A DNA stretch of 64,000 nt from Alphaproteobacteria bacterium UBA1002 (GTDB lineage: Bacteria > Pseudomonadota > Alphaproteobacteria > Rickettsiales > UBA998): contig DBAU01000110.1 of NCBI GenBank assembly GCA_002291845.1, positions 1 to 64,000 on the forward strand, given 5' to 3'. This document shows positions 34,367 to 43,472 of the stretch, in pieces; position 1 is the stretch's first letter; each line of letters begins with the position of its first letter. The notes beneath the pieces were generated by a model, which was not told where the DNA came from, did not search any database, and saw only the letters and a program-made list of their open reading frames with translations. The position numbers were made by a program, and so were the translations under genes.

Positions 34367-35767
34367 TTAGCTCTCGTCATAGAGCGGCACAAAGATATTG
34401 AAACTAGAGCCTTTCCCGACCACACTATCAATCGTGATCGCGCCGCGGTGACGGGTCATGATCCCCTTCACAATGGCCAGACCCAGCCCCGTGCCGCCGA
34501 TGGTGCGGGTACGTGCCGTATCAACACGGTAAAAGCGCTCTGTCAGCCGTGCCAGATGTTCTTTGGCGATCCCCTCACCCTGATCTTTCACCGATACCAC
34601 CATCACGCGGCTGTAATTGCGCATATTCTGGTCACGCGGCAGCTCAGTTGTCACCCGCGCAGAAACCGTGACATCGCTTTCCGGGCTACCGTACTTTAAT
34701 GCATTGGAAATTAGATTATAGAGCACCTGCCCAAGCTCTTTCATGTCGCCTTTCACCAGAGGCAGGCTTTCAGGTACATCAACAACAAGTGAAACTTTTT
34801 TCTCGCGGGCAGGCATCTCAAAATGCTTGACCTCATCGCGGATAAGCTGCTGAAGGTCTACAGCATCCATGGGCACGCTATGCGCGTTCATTTCAATCTT
34901 TGAGAGCGAGAGAAGATCGTCGATCAGGCGCTTCATGCGCTCGCCCTGCTGGGCCATCAGCGGCAAGAAAATATCCAGCGCTGCCGGATCGTCCTTGCCT
35001 ACGCCCTGAAGTGTTTCCACGCAGCCCATAATCGTGGTCAGCGGGGTACGGATTTCATGGCTGGCATTCGCCACGAAGTCAGCGCGCATTTGTTCCACCG
35101 ATTTCAGCTCGGTGATGTCATTCATGGTGATGACGATCGACATCCCTCCTGCGGAGGGGATGGGGAATCGCTCGATGACGGCGAGGAAGTCACGCAGCAC
35201 CGGCTCTTCGATACGGAATTCCACCTCACGGCCCCGCAGGTCTTCAATCACCGAGCTGACCGCATCGATCAGGGAAGGATTCGCGATGATATCTCGCAGG
35301 TGCCTGTTGGCGAGGTTCTGGCCAAAAATGGCGCGTGCTGCCCGGTTGGTACGCACAATCTGCTTCTCATCATTAATCATGATGAGAATATCCGGTAGGG
35401 TATCGACAAGGATTTCGCGCTCCGTGATCACACGCTCCATCTGCTGCTTCTTGATCTCCCAGATGCGCTGCAGGCGGCCCAGCGCCTCCGATAGCTCCGC
35501 CACCATGGAAAGGAAGCTCAGGTCAGGTGGACGTACCCGCTTATCCTGGCTGAGGTTCTGCACGTAATGATTCAGCGCGGAAACGTTAGCAAGAAAGGGA
35601 TACACAAATGCTGTGGAGCCGAGCAGTATCACCAGATACGCCAGTAGGAAATGGGTCAGATCGAGCGCACCAACCACCACCAGCACGGCCATCACCAGAA
35701 GCGGCGGCAGCGAAATCACTAAGGCTGATTTCAGCAAGGTATTGAAAGGGACACCAGTACGGGACAT
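34367..35767 (-). CDS. phoR: Phosphate-regulon-type sensor histidine kinase
   Basis: A 466-residue membrane kinase. Two helices (about 12-34 and 38-60) form a short hairpin anchor with no periplasmic sensor, as in PhoR. A PAS domain (about 118-215) precedes the HisKA domain with phospho-accepting His237 in ANASHEIRTPLTTIMG. The ATPase domain has N box QVLYNLISNALKYG, G1 VKDQGEGI and G2 TGLGLAIVKGIM. Placement directly before pstC-pstA-pstB supports phosphate sensing through the Pst transporter. The response regulator phoB is not in the window. Confidence 0.9.
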   Translation of the reverse strand: MSRTGVPFNTLLKSALVISLPPLLVMAVLVVVGALDLTHFLLAYLVILLGSTAFVYPFLANVSALNHYVQNLSQDKRVRPPDLSFLSMVAELSEALGRLQRIWEIKKQQMERVITEREILVDTLPDILIMINDEKQIVRTNRAARAIFGQNLANRHLRDIIANPSLIDAVSSVIEDLRGREVEFRIEEPVLRDFLAVIERFPIPSAGGMSIVITMNDITELKSVEQMRADFVANASHEIRTPLTTIMGCVETLQGVGKDDPAALDIFLPLMAQQGERMKRLIDDLLSLSKIEMNAHSVPMDAVDLQQLIRDEVKHFEMPAREKKVSLVVDVPESLPLVKGDMKELGQVLYNLISNALKYGSPESDVTVSARVTTELPRDQNMRNYSRVMVVSVKDQGEGIAKEHLARLTERFYRVDTARTRTIGGTGLGLAIVKGIMTRHRGAITIDSVVGKGSSFNIFVPLYDES

Positions 35768-35845
35768 GCGTGTAAAAGGCTCGGGGGATTTACTCTGCTA
35801 AGCAGATAGCATTCCCCGAGGCATCATCCAACCAAGAAACCGCCC

Positions 35846-36886
35846 TTAGAGATAAATCTTCTGAATATCGACCGACGACTTCACACCCACATGGCGGAAA
35901 TTCTCCTGCAACCAGTCGCGCGCCATCTGCCGTCCGGAATCTCTGAGATATTGTACGAAATCCCAGTCCGCATTGAGCTTACTCGCACGGCTGAGATTCG
36001 CCATCAAATGCTGCGTCTCGATGAGGTGCAAACGTACATCTTTGTAATCCTCGCGTGCCAGTTTACCCTGCTCAATCAGTTTTTTTACGAACATGACAGC
36101 ACGTATTTCGGGCATGAGGCTTGCGTTGAAGCTGATATCATTGACCCGATCCAGAATTTCCGGAGCCTCCGTGGGTAGCTCTTCAATATGTACCGGGTTA
36201 ATCTGTACAATCAGAACATCCTCACTCTTTGTTTCATAAAATAAGGGGTAGAGCGCAGGATTTCCGGTATATCCACCATCCCAGTACGCTTCTCCATCAA
36301 TTTCAACCGCTTTAAAAATAAAGGGCAGGCATGCGCTGGCCATCACCACGTCCAGCGTAATTTCCTGTGGACGGAAGACACGCCCTTTTCCGGTTTTTAC
36401 ATGGGTTGCGTTGATAAATAGCTTGATGGCGTCACATTGTCGGACCGCATCAAAATCCACCACCTCGGCCACGACTTCACGTAGCGGATTGAAATCAAAG
36501 ATGTTTAGGCGGTAAGGCGACCACATACGGGTAATAAAATCTAATGCTAGAAAGGTGGGAGAACAATGCAGCCCATCATTCTGAAACAGCCGGTCAAACG
36601 GTGTCTCCTGCCAGGGCAGCAGGGCCGAGGCAGCCGCCATTTTGAACCAGAGATCATGCAGTGCCTGTTTTGCCCCTTCCGGGCCACCTTTCATATACCC
36701 GCTGACAAAAGCCGCCGCATTAACCGCCCCGGCACTCGTGGCGGTGATTGCCTCAATCGCCAAATCCTCCTGGTCCATCAGCGAATCCAGCACCCCCCAG
36801 GTGAAAGAGCCATGGGCTCCACCTCCCTGTAGGGCCAGATCAATCACTTTGGTTGTCCCTTTCGAGGCAGAACGGCGGGTGCTCAT
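35846..36886 (-). CDS. Patatin-like phospholipase family protein
   Basis: A 346-residue patatin-fold lipase. The oxyanion loop is LQGGGAHGSFTWGVLD, the nucleophile Ser51 lies in ITATSAGAVNA, and the catalytic Asp203 in WDGGYTGNP. The elbow is normally G-x-S-x-G; here the first Gly is Ala, as is seen in some members. No signal peptide is visible. It would hydrolyse acyl esters of membrane lipids or, as a genome with phaC might suggest, granule-associated esters, which is only a guess. It follows the DUF1192 gene by 8 bp. Confidence 0.82.
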   Translation of the reverse strand: MSTRRSASKGTTKVIDLALQGGGAHGSFTWGVLDSLMDQEDLAIEAITATSAGAVNAAAFVSGYMKGGPEGAKQALHDLWFKMAAASALLPWQETPFDRLFQNDGLHCSPTFLALDFITRMWSPYRLNIFDFNPLREVVAEVVDFDAVRQCDAIKLFINATHVKTGKGRVFRPQEITLDVVMASACLPFIFKAVEIDGEAYWDGGYTGNPALYPLFYETKSEDVLIVQINPVHIEELPTEAPEILDRVNDISFNASLMPEIRAVMFVKKLIEQGKLAREDYKDVRLHLIETQHLMANLSRASKLNADWDFVQYLRDSGRQMARDWLQENFRHVGVKSSVDIQKIYL

Positions 36887-36894
36887 AACGGTTC

Positions 36895-37083
36895 CTATTT
36901 CGATTTAAACAAGGCGGCAGCGGCCGCTTCCATACCGGACTTTGCATGCAGCGCATGTTCGGTACGATTTTTCTCCTCGGCTAGAAAGTCCAGATATTCG
37001 CGCAGATCCTCGCGGCTCAGGCCTTCTAGCTTACGCGGCAGTAGCGCCGCTTTTGGTTTAGGGCGGTCTTCCTCATCAAACAT
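36895..37083 (-). CDS. DUF1192 family small protein
   Basis: A 62-residue protein with the DUF1192 pattern: an acidic start MFDEEDRPKPK followed by the helical segment EGLSREDLREYLDFLAEE. The family is small, alphaproteobacterial and of unknown role. It is divergent from the quinone oxidoreductase gene, an arrangement found in other alphaproteobacteria, and leads the patatin-like gene. Confidence 0.8.
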   Translation of the reverse strand: MFDEEDRPKPKAALLPRKLEGLSREDLREYLDFLAEEKNRTEHALHAKSGMEAAAAALFKSK

Positions 37084-37178
37084 CGTAGCACTCTCCGGTG
37101 TGCGTGTTATGCTGATACATGGTAGAGGGAAGTTTTTTCATACAAAAGCAAATTAGGATAGCGGGCGTGAATAGCAAG

Positions 37179-38156
37179 ATGCGTGCCATCCGGTTGGCAT
37201 CTCCGGGAAAAGCAGGCCAGCTGGTCGAGGACATTGTGGATATTCCATCCCCAGGCCCGGGGCAGGTTCGTCTGCGTATAGCCTATGCCGGGCTTAACCG
37301 AGCCGATCTCTTTCAGGTCGAGGGACGTTATCCAGCCCCTGTAGAAACAGGAATGATCCCCGGCCTGGAAGTCTCCGGCTGGGTTGATGCGTTAGGCGAA
37401 GGCGTCCATGACCTGAGCCCCGGGCAACCTGTCTGTGCATTGTTGATCGGCGGCGGCTATGCGGAATATTGCGTAGCGGATGCCGGGCTGGTGATACCCC
37501 TTCCCTCCCACGACCGTCTAAAGGAGGCCGCCGGACTTCCGGAAGCTTTGCTAACCAACTGGCGGGCATTGGTGCGACTGGGTGAAGTCAACGCAGGTCA
37601 GTGCGTACTCCTCAGTGGGGGGAGCAGCGGCATCGGAAGCTTTGCCATCTCGATGCTACGTGCGCTGGATGTGCATTCGATTGCATTGGCGGGAAGCGCT
37701 GAAAAACGTGAATTCTGCAGCCGGCTCGGCGCTACCGCAGTGGATTATCGTTCAGCCAACTTGCTGGAAGCCCTGCGCGCATCCGCTCCTCAGGGTGTGG
37801 ATGTTGCCCTTGATATGCTGGGCGGGTCCTTCCCTGCATTGGCATGTGAGCTGCTCAATCATGGGGGTAAGCTGGTTAGTATTGCGCTCTTAGAGGGCGC
37901 GCGCGTGGAACTTCATGCGGGTCGCTTACTCCTTAAAAATCTGCATTGGATGGGCATGACACTGCGCAGCTTGCCGACAACAGAGAAAGCAGAAATGCTG
38001 CGCGAGGCCCTGAATCGCCTTGGCCCCGCTTTGTCCAGCGGGCAATTACGCCCGGCACTGGATCAGATTTTCCCCCTGGAAGCGGCGGAAAAAGCGCATG
38101 CCCGCATGCAACAGCGCTTGCATCTTGGTAAAATTTTACTAGAAGTAAGCGCTTAA
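37179..38156 (+). CDS. NAD(P)H:quinone oxidoreductase, MDR superfamily
   Basis: A 325-residue zinc-free medium-chain reductase. It begins MRAIRLASPGKAGQL, has AGLNRADLFQVEGRYP and PGLEVSGWV near the substrate site, and the NADPH-binding VLLSGGSSGIGSFAISML (glycine motif slightly variant). ATG 37179 is chosen because family homology starts there; a GTG four codons upstream has an AGGA at good spacing, and an ATG at 37119 is open too. It is the PIG3/QOR-like type. It precedes trcR by 31 bp. Confidence 0.85.
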   Translation: MRAIRLASPGKAGQLVEDIVDIPSPGPGQVRLRIAYAGLNRADLFQVEGRYPAPVETGMIPGLEVSGWVDALGEGVHDLSPGQPVCALLIGGGYAEYCVADAGLVIPLPSHDRLKEAAGLPEALLTNWRALVRLGEVNAGQCVLLSGGSSGIGSFAISMLRALDVHSIALAGSAEKREFCSRLGATAVDYRSANLLEALRASAPQGVDVALDMLGGSFPALACELLNHGGKLVSIALLEGARVELHAGRLLLKNLHWMGMTLRSLPTTEKAEMLREALNRLGPALSSGQLRPALDQIFPLEAAEKAHARMQQRLHLGKILLEVSA

Positions 38157-38187
38157 CCCGGAAATTGTTAATAACAAGGAACAAGCC

Positions 38188-38775
38188 ATGACCCTCCCAC
38201 TCATGCCGAAAGCAACCGCCGTCTGGCTGGTGGATAATACAACCCTGACCTTCGAACAGATTGCTGAATTCTGTGGGATGCACCCGCTGGAAGTTCAGGG
38301 TATTGCTGACGGAGAGGTTGCCACGGGCATCATCGGCGTGGACCCGCTGGCCAATGGGCAGCTGACCAAAGACATGATTGACGCCTGCGAAAAGGATTCA
38401 GCAAAAAAGCTGCTTATTGCGGTTACGGCACGCGAGTATCTCGATACCCGCGTCAAAGGCAGCCGCTACACGCCACGCGCACGCCGCCAGGACAAGCCCG
38501 AAGCAATTGCATGGCTCCTGAAATACCATCCCTACCTTTCTGACAGCCAGATCATTAAATTGATTGGCACGACCAAGAAAACCATTGATTCCATTCGTGA
38601 GCGCTCCCATTGGAACATTGCGAATATCAAGCCGAAGGATCCCGTGCTGCTCGGCCTGTGCATGCAGATCCATCTGGACGAAGCCGTGCGGCGCTCACGC
38701 CCGGCCGATGCTCCGATCACCCCGGTGCCTAGCGAGGATGACGAGCCCTACGCCTCCACCGGCACGGACGCGTAA
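38188..38775 (+). CDS. trcR: DUF1013/TrcR-family cell-cycle regulator
   Basis: A 195-residue protein of the alphaproteobacterial DUF1013 family, annotated as the transcriptional regulator TrcR. It contains MPKATAVWLVDNTTLTFEQI and a helix-turn-helix-like middle region (LSDSQIIKLIGTTKKTIDSI, about residues 115-134), then HWNIANIKPKDPVLLGLC. The C-terminal 25 residues are acidic and probably unstructured. A strong Shine-Dalgarno sequence (AAGGAAC) supports ATG 38188. It is followed 9 bp later by hldE. Confidence 0.85.
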   Translation: MTLPLMPKATAVWLVDNTTLTFEQIAEFCGMHPLEVQGIADGEVATGIIGVDPLANGQLTKDMIDACEKDSAKKLLIAVTAREYLDTRVKGSRYTPRARRQDKPEAIAWLLKYHPYLSDSQIIKLIGTTKKTIDSIRERSHWNIANIKPKDPVLLGLCMQIHLDEAVRRSRPADAPITPVPSEDDEPYASTGTDA

Positions 38776-38784
38776 CGTCAGCAT

Positions 38785-40272
38785 ATGTCACTGGCCAGCG
38801 AGCACGCCGAATCCCTCGCCGGACAGGTGGATCGCTTCGAGGAAGCGTCGCTGCTCTGCATTGGCGATGTGATGCTGGATCATTTTTTTTATGGTACGGC
38901 CTCACGCATTTCGCCTGAGGCACCCATACCTGTCCTGAAGATCGAGCGGCAAAGCGCCATGCTTGGTGGGGCAGGTAATACCGTGCGCAATATGATCACC
39001 CTCGGTGCGCGGGCAAGCTTCATTTCGGTTGTCGGAAATGATGACGCGGGTAATCGCATTGTGACGCTGGCAGGGCAGGAGCCCCGGCTTGAGCCGTTTT
39101 TACTCACCGATTCGAAGCGTGTTTCTACAGAAAAAAGCCGCTACATCGCCACCAGTCAGCAGCTGCTTCGCGCGGATTATGAATCCGTTGAGCCACTGCC
39201 CATGGCATTGCAAGAAAAGGTGCTCACGGCCGTGCGGGATGACATCCTGCGCTATCAGGCGGTAGTTCTCTCCGATTATGGCAAAGGCATGCTGACGGAT
39301 GCGCTGATCCGTGGCGTGATGGAAACAGCCAACGCTGCCGGTGTTCCTGTATTGGTCGATCCCAAGCGGCGTGATTTGTCCGTCTATCGCGGGGCAACGA
39401 TCCTAACACCCAACTTACGTGAACTCAGCGAGGCTTGTGGGCAAAATCTAGTCTCAACCGAGGAAGTGATTGCCGCAGCGCGCGATCAGATGCATGCACA
39501 CAGCATACAGCACATGGTGGTCACAAGGGGCGCACAGGGCATGATTCTTGTGCCGCATGATGAAGAACCTCTGGTTGTCAGCGCGCGCGCGCGTGAGGTG
39601 TTTGATGTCTCGGGCGCAGGGGACACAGTGGTAGCCACGCTTGCCGTTGCTCTGGCTAGCGGCTGCTCGCTGCCCGATGCCGTAGAACTGGCGAATACAG
39701 CGGCGGGGATCGTCGTTGGCAAAATCGGGACCTCCGTGGTCTACCGTAACGATCTGAAAACGGCGCTACACACACAGGGCGTCACAACCAGTGGCCATAA
39801 AATTTATCCACCTGCGCTGGCCTCTGAGCAGATCGACGCATGGAAACAGACCGGACTGAAAGTTGGTTTCACCAATGGCTGCTTCGACTTGATCCATGCG
39901 GGTCATCTAGGCCTGATTAATGATGCGCGCGCCTTCTGCGATAAGCTGGTGGTGGCCATCAATTCTGACGACTCTGTGCGCCGTCTGAAAGGCGCCAGCC
40001 GCCCCGTGAATTCGGAGATGGAGCGGGCTTTACTGCTTGCTGAGCTCTCCGCGGTCGATATGGTTGTTATTTTTCATGAAGATACCCCAGAAACGTTGCT
40101 CACACTTCTCAAGCCAAGTGTGCTGATGAAGGGGGCTGATTATGCCCTAACAGAGATCGTCGGGGCCGATTTTGTACAGTCTTATGGGGGGGAGATACGC
40201 CGCATCCCCCTGCGCGAAGGTTACAGCACCACCAACATCATCGAGCGGATCACCCGTCAAGCCAACGCTTAG
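38785..40272 (+). CDS. hldE: Bifunctional heptose-7-phosphate kinase/heptose-1-phosphate adenylyltransferase
   Basis: A 495-residue fusion enzyme making ADP-heptose for the LPS inner core. Residues about 20-330 are a PfkB-type kinase: IGDVMLDHFFYG, LGGAGNTVRNMITLGA and the catalytic FDVSGAGDTVVATLAV. Residues about 355-495 are a cytidylyltransferase-type domain with GFTNGCFDLIHAGHL and INSDDSVRRLKG. HldA/HldC-type split genes are not used here. It indicates heptose-containing LPS. The gene ends 58 bp before a bidirectional terminator. Confidence 0.95.
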   Translation: MSLASEHAESLAGQVDRFEEASLLCIGDVMLDHFFYGTASRISPEAPIPVLKIERQSAMLGGAGNTVRNMITLGARASFISVVGNDDAGNRIVTLAGQEPRLEPFLLTDSKRVSTEKSRYIATSQQLLRADYESVEPLPMALQEKVLTAVRDDILRYQAVVLSDYGKGMLTDALIRGVMETANAAGVPVLVDPKRRDLSVYRGATILTPNLRELSEACGQNLVSTEEVIAAARDQMHAHSIQHMVVTRGAQGMILVPHDEEPLVVSARAREVFDVSGAGDTVVATLAVALASGCSLPDAVELANTAAGIVVGKIGTSVVYRNDLKTALHTQGVTTSGHKIYPPALASEQIDAWKQTGLKVGFTNGCFDLIHAGHLGLINDARAFCDKLVVAINSDDSVRRLKGASRPVNSEMERALLLAELSAVDMVVIFHEDTPETLLTLLKPSVLMKGADYALTEIVGADFVQSYGGEIRRIPLREGYSTTNIIERITRQANA

Positions 40273-40329
40273 CCACGCCGCATCATATGGCTAAATTCAG
40301 CATAGGGCACAGAGATCAACTCTGAGCAT

Positions 40330-40364
40330 AAAAAAAGCGGCTCGCTCAGGAGCCGCTTTTTTTT
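40330..40364. terminator. Bidirectional Rho-independent terminator between hldE and rpmE
   Basis: An 8-bp stem AGCGGCTC/GAGCCGCT (40336-40343 and 40350-40357) with a six-base loop, preceded by an A-run and followed by eight T residues. It can end transcription of both convergent genes. Confidence 0.85.
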
Positions 40365-40380
40365 GATAAATACAGGCAGC

Positions 40381-40623
40381 TTACGCTTTTTTCTTGGTGG
40401 TAAAGCTTTCCAGTCCGGCAAACTTGTTGCGGAATTTCTCCACCTGACCGGCTTTGCTGAAGTTTCGCTCAGCATTGGGGTTCCAGGCCTGGTGGGTGGT
40501 GGGGTCAACGTCCAGTTTCATCACGTCACCCGGCTTGCCCCAGCAGGAGCGGGTCATAAACTCGGTCCCGTTGTTCATCACGATCTTAATCTCGTGGTAA
40601 TCAGGGTGAATGCCTTCTTTCAT
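40381..40623 (-). CDS. rpmE: Ribosomal protein bL31 (form without the zinc Cys set)
   Basis: An 80-residue protein: MKEGIHPDYHEIKIVMNNG, SCWGKPGDVMKLDVDPTTH, and GQVEKFRNKFAGL. The four-cysteine zinc site of type A bL31 is missing; only one Cys remains, in the usual alphaproteobacterial C-minus pattern. The start is ATG at 40623. It lies 41 bp after thiD on the same strand. Confidence 0.95.
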   Translation of the reverse strand: MKEGIHPDYHEIKIVMNNGTEFMTRSCWGKPGDVMKLDVDPTTHQAWNPNAERNFSKAGQVEKFRNKFAGLESFTTKKKA

Positions 40624-40664
40624 ATGCGTCTCCGTTGGCCTATTTCTGCGCCAGAGTGGGGCTT

Positions 40665-41522
40665 TTAGCGGAAACCACCTGCCAACGCAACCGTTTTTAC
40701 CTCATCCGGTGCCACGAGATGATTGATCGGCCCATGGCCACTGCCAAAGCCAGGAGCTTCCTCTATGGCGCGGTGGACGTACTCCCGTGCCCCAACCACC
40801 GCATCAACCAACCGGCGCCCTTGCGCCAGACCTGCGGCAATCGCGGAAGCCATGGTACAGCCTGTTCCGTGAGTATTATTGGTAGGAATACGTTCTGAAT
40901 CAAAGACTTCATAAATATGATGACCGAGTAGCACATCATGAAGCCGGTTGCCGTCCAGATGGCCACCCTTGAGCAGTACCGCCGCGGGCCCCATCTCAAG
41001 AATGCGTGCCGCCGCAGCCTTCATATGCGTCAGGCGGGTAATTTCCATCCCGGTTAAGGCCTCTGCCTCCGGGATATTCGGGGTGACAATGGAGGCTAAC
41101 GGCAGCAGACGCTTTACCAGCGCCTCTTCTGCGGCGGGCTGAAGCAGACGCTGCCCTCCCTTGGCCACCATGACGGGGTCAACCACGACCGGGACAGCCA
41201 GGGCCTTCTGTTGAATGACTTCCGTAACAGCGTCAATAATATCCGCGGTGTTCAGCATGCCCGTTTTAATGGCATCCGCGCCGATATCATCAAGCATGGT
41301 TTCCATTTGCAGGCGTACAAAGCGGGCCGGAACCTCGTAAATATCAGCAACACCCTGCGTATTTTGTGCCGTCAGCGCCGTTATCGCCGTGGCGGCATAA
41401 CCGCCAAACATGGTCACAGTCTTGATATCCGCTTGAATACCCGCCCCGCCACCGGAATCCGAACCGGCCACAATCAACACACGCCCGGGTCCGTCATGGG
41501 CTTCTGGTAGTTTCCATTCCAT
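40665..41522 (-). CDS. thiD: Hydroxymethylpyrimidine/phosphomethylpyrimidine kinase
   Basis: A 285-residue ribokinase-fold enzyme phosphorylating HMP and HMP-phosphate for thiamine synthesis. The signature is VAGSDSGGGAGIQADIKTV, followed by YAATAITALTAQNTQGV, VVDPVMVAKGG and NTHGTGCTMASAIAAGLA (anion hole and catalytic Cys region). No THI-element riboswitch is obvious upstream; the gene follows glmM by 51 bp on the same strand. Thiamine diphosphate is the cofactor of the enzyme at 8659, but that is only a loose link. Confidence 0.93.
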   Translation of the reverse strand: MEWKLPEAHDGPGRVLIVAGSDSGGGAGIQADIKTVTMFGGYAATAITALTAQNTQGVADIYEVPARFVRLQMETMLDDIGADAIKTGMLNTADIIDAVTEVIQQKALAVPVVVDPVMVAKGGQRLLQPAAEEALVKRLLPLASIVTPNIPEAEALTGMEITRLTHMKAAAARILEMGPAAVLLKGGHLDGNRLHDVLLGHHIYEVFDSERIPTNNTHGTGCTMASAIAAGLAQGRRLVDAVVGAREYVHRAIEEAPGFGSGHGPINHLVAPDEVKTVALAGGFR

Positions 41523-41573
41523 CGATGCCTCCCGTTTATCCCATTCGTGAATTCCTGAGGACGCCCAAAAGCA

Positions 41574-42929
41574 TCAAGCGGCCTTCGTGGCCGCTTCCAT
41601 GTGCCGCGTCAGTGCCCCAGACCATTGTTCTACCATATCCTCGGTCTCGGCTTCCACCATGATTCTGACCAGCGGCTCGGTGCCGGACTTGCGGATGACC
41701 AGCCGCCCCTTACCCGAAAGCGCCGCCTGCGCCTCGGCGATGGCTTCCTGCACCGTACGGTTATCCAAGGGATTAATGCGGTCAAAACGCACATTACGCA
41801 GCTGCTGAGGATAGGGCGTGAAGCGACGGGCACACTGGCTCATCGGCCGCTGTTCGGTCACCATCACCGCCAACACCTGCAGCGCGGCAATCAAGCCGTC
41901 GCCGGTGGTGGTGTAATCAGAGAAAATCAAGTGGCCAGAAGGCTCACCCCCAACATTCAACCCTCCGGCGCGCATGGCTTCCAGCACGTAGCGGTCGCCC
42001 ACCGCCGCACGGGTCAGCCCAATCCCTTTAGCATCCAAAAAACGTTCCAGGCCCAGGTTTGACATGAGTGTTGCGGCCACACGCCCCCCTTTCAGCTTGC
42101 CCATCGTCTGCCAGCCCTCGGCGATCAATGCCAGGATCTGATCCCCATCAATCACGTCTCCATGCTCGTCGCACATCACCACACGATCGGCATCGCCATC
42201 CAGCGCAATGCCGAGATGGGCCTCCAGCTCACGTACTTTGGCGCACAGGGCTTCAGGATGCGTCGAGCCATAGCCCTCGTTGATGTTAAACCCGTCAGGG
42301 CTGACCCCGATGGATGTCACGTCTGCTCCCAACTCGCGAAGGATAACCGGGCCAACCTGATAGGCGGCGCCATGGGCACAATCGAGGACGATCTTCACCC
42401 CATCCAGACGCAGATGACGTGGAAATGTCTGTTTTACAAACTCAATGTAGCGTCCCTGCGCATCCTCGATCCGCTTGGCGCGGCCAAGCTTCCGCGGTAC
42501 GGCACGCAGCGACGTCATGTCGGAATCCATCAGCCGCTCAATCTCCAGTTCCGTTTCATCGGAGAGCTTATAGCCATCCGGGCCGAACAGCTTAATCCCA
42601 TTGTCCTGAAAGGGATTGTGTGAAGCGGAGATCATGACACCCAAATCAGCGCGCATGGAGCGCGTCAGCATCGCCACGGCTGGAGTCGGCAGCGGCCCGA
42701 CCAGCAACACATCCATCCCCACCGAAATAAATCCGGCAGTGAGAGCGGGCTCAAGCAAGTAGCCGGAAAGGCGGGTATCCTTGGCAATCACGACTTTATG
42801 GCGGTAATCGCCGCGGTTAAAAACCTTGCCCGCCGCCATGCCAACGCGTAGGGCCAGATCCGCTGTCATGGGCGGCTGGTTCGCCTCTCCGCGAATACCA
42901 TCCGTGCCGAAATACTGGCGCGTCACCAT
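41574..42929 (-). CDS. glmM: Phosphoglucosamine mutase
   Basis: A 451-residue alpha-D-phosphohexomutase turning glucosamine-6-phosphate into glucosamine-1-phosphate for peptidoglycan and LPS. It starts [17 protein letters not shown], the GlmM-specific form. The phosphoserine is Ser103 in [13 protein letters not shown], the metal loop [12 protein letters not shown], the sugar loop [10 protein letters not shown] and the phosphate site [14 protein letters not shown]. It is downstream of ftsH as in most proteobacteria, but a plus-strand gene separates them here. Confidence 0.96.
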   Translation of the reverse strand: MVTRQYFGTDGIRGEANQPPMTADLALRVGMAAGKVFNRGDYRHKVVIAKDTRLSGYLLEPALTAGFISVGMDVLLVGPLPTPAVAMLTRSMRADLGVMISASHNPFQDNGIKLFGPDGYKLSDETELEIERLMDSDMTSLRAVPRKLGRAKRIEDAQGRYIEFVKQTFPRHLRLDGVKIVLDCAHGAAYQVGPVILRELGADVTSIGVSPDGFNINEGYGSTHPEALCAKVRELEAHLGIALDGDADRVVMCDEHGDVIDGDQILALIAEGWQTMGKLKGGRVAATLMSNLGLERFLDAKGIGLTRAAVGDRYVLEAMRAGGLNVGGEPSGHLIFSDYTTTGDGLIAALQVLAVMVTEQRPMSQCARRFTPYPQQLRNVRFDRINPLDNRTVQEAIAEAQAALSGKGRLVIRKSGTEPLVRIMVEAETEDMVEQWSGALTRHMEAATKAA

Positions 42930-43004
42930 TAACTTACCTTCATAAAAATGACATTAGGCAGTGATAATCTATGCCTCATTAAAGGAAAAGGAAACTTTAC
43001 AGCC

Positions 43005-43466
43005 ATGACTCTAGAATCTCCTCTGAAACACAATCTGACCACGATTGTACAGAATGACCGCCTCCCTGCAGGCCTGCGCGAGTCGGCTCAGGCCATCCTC
43101 GCCATAGGATTTACCACCCCACCTGGGATCGGCGGGAGCGGACTCAGCGCCCGGGAAATGCTGAACGTTAACTGCTTGTCGCGGCAGGATTACGTACGCC
43201 TGGCCTCGAATTTCCGTCAGCAATGGATGCAAGCCAGTATGCAGCTGGGCACCAATCACCCCGACCTGCCACGTGAGACAGCGCATATGCTGCGTACCAC
43301 CTCGGAACTGCTGAACGGACAGGACAACCGCAGCCCTGAGCGGGTCTATGAGCGCAACCGTGCTTTACTCACGGCGTCGGCGCTGCGGCCTTCCAGCGAG
43401 CTCCCCTCCTGCCCCGGCATCAGCCCGGCTCAGACAAGGCCAACGGAGCCCCCCTCTCGTTCATAA
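43005..43466 (+). CDS. Unknown small protein between glmM and ftsH
   Basis: A 153-residue protein I do not recognise, on the opposite strand from all its neighbours. It has no signal peptide or membrane segment. The middle is helical (YVRLASNFRQQWMQASMQLG) and the last 25 residues are rich in Pro and Ser, probably disordered. ATG 43005 is preferred because a purine-rich ribosome site (AAGGAAAAGGAAA) lies upstream; an ATG at 42948 is also in frame. It ends 6 bp from the ftsH stop and starts close to the glmM start, so its promoter overlaps the glmM leader. Confidence 0.55.
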   Translation: MTLESPLKHNLTTIVQNDRLPAGLRESAQAILAIGFTTPPGIGGSGLSAREMLNVNCLSRQDYVRLASNFRQQWMQASMQLGTNHPDLPRETAHMLRTTSELLNGQDNRSPERVYERNRALLTASALRPSSELPSCPGISPAQTRPTEPPSRS

Positions 43467-43472
43467 GACGGC

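Noticed and set aside
41523..41573. Thiamine riboswitch for thiD
   Set aside because: The gap between glmM and thiD is only 51 bp, too short for a TPP riboswitch, and lacks its conserved CTGAGA element.
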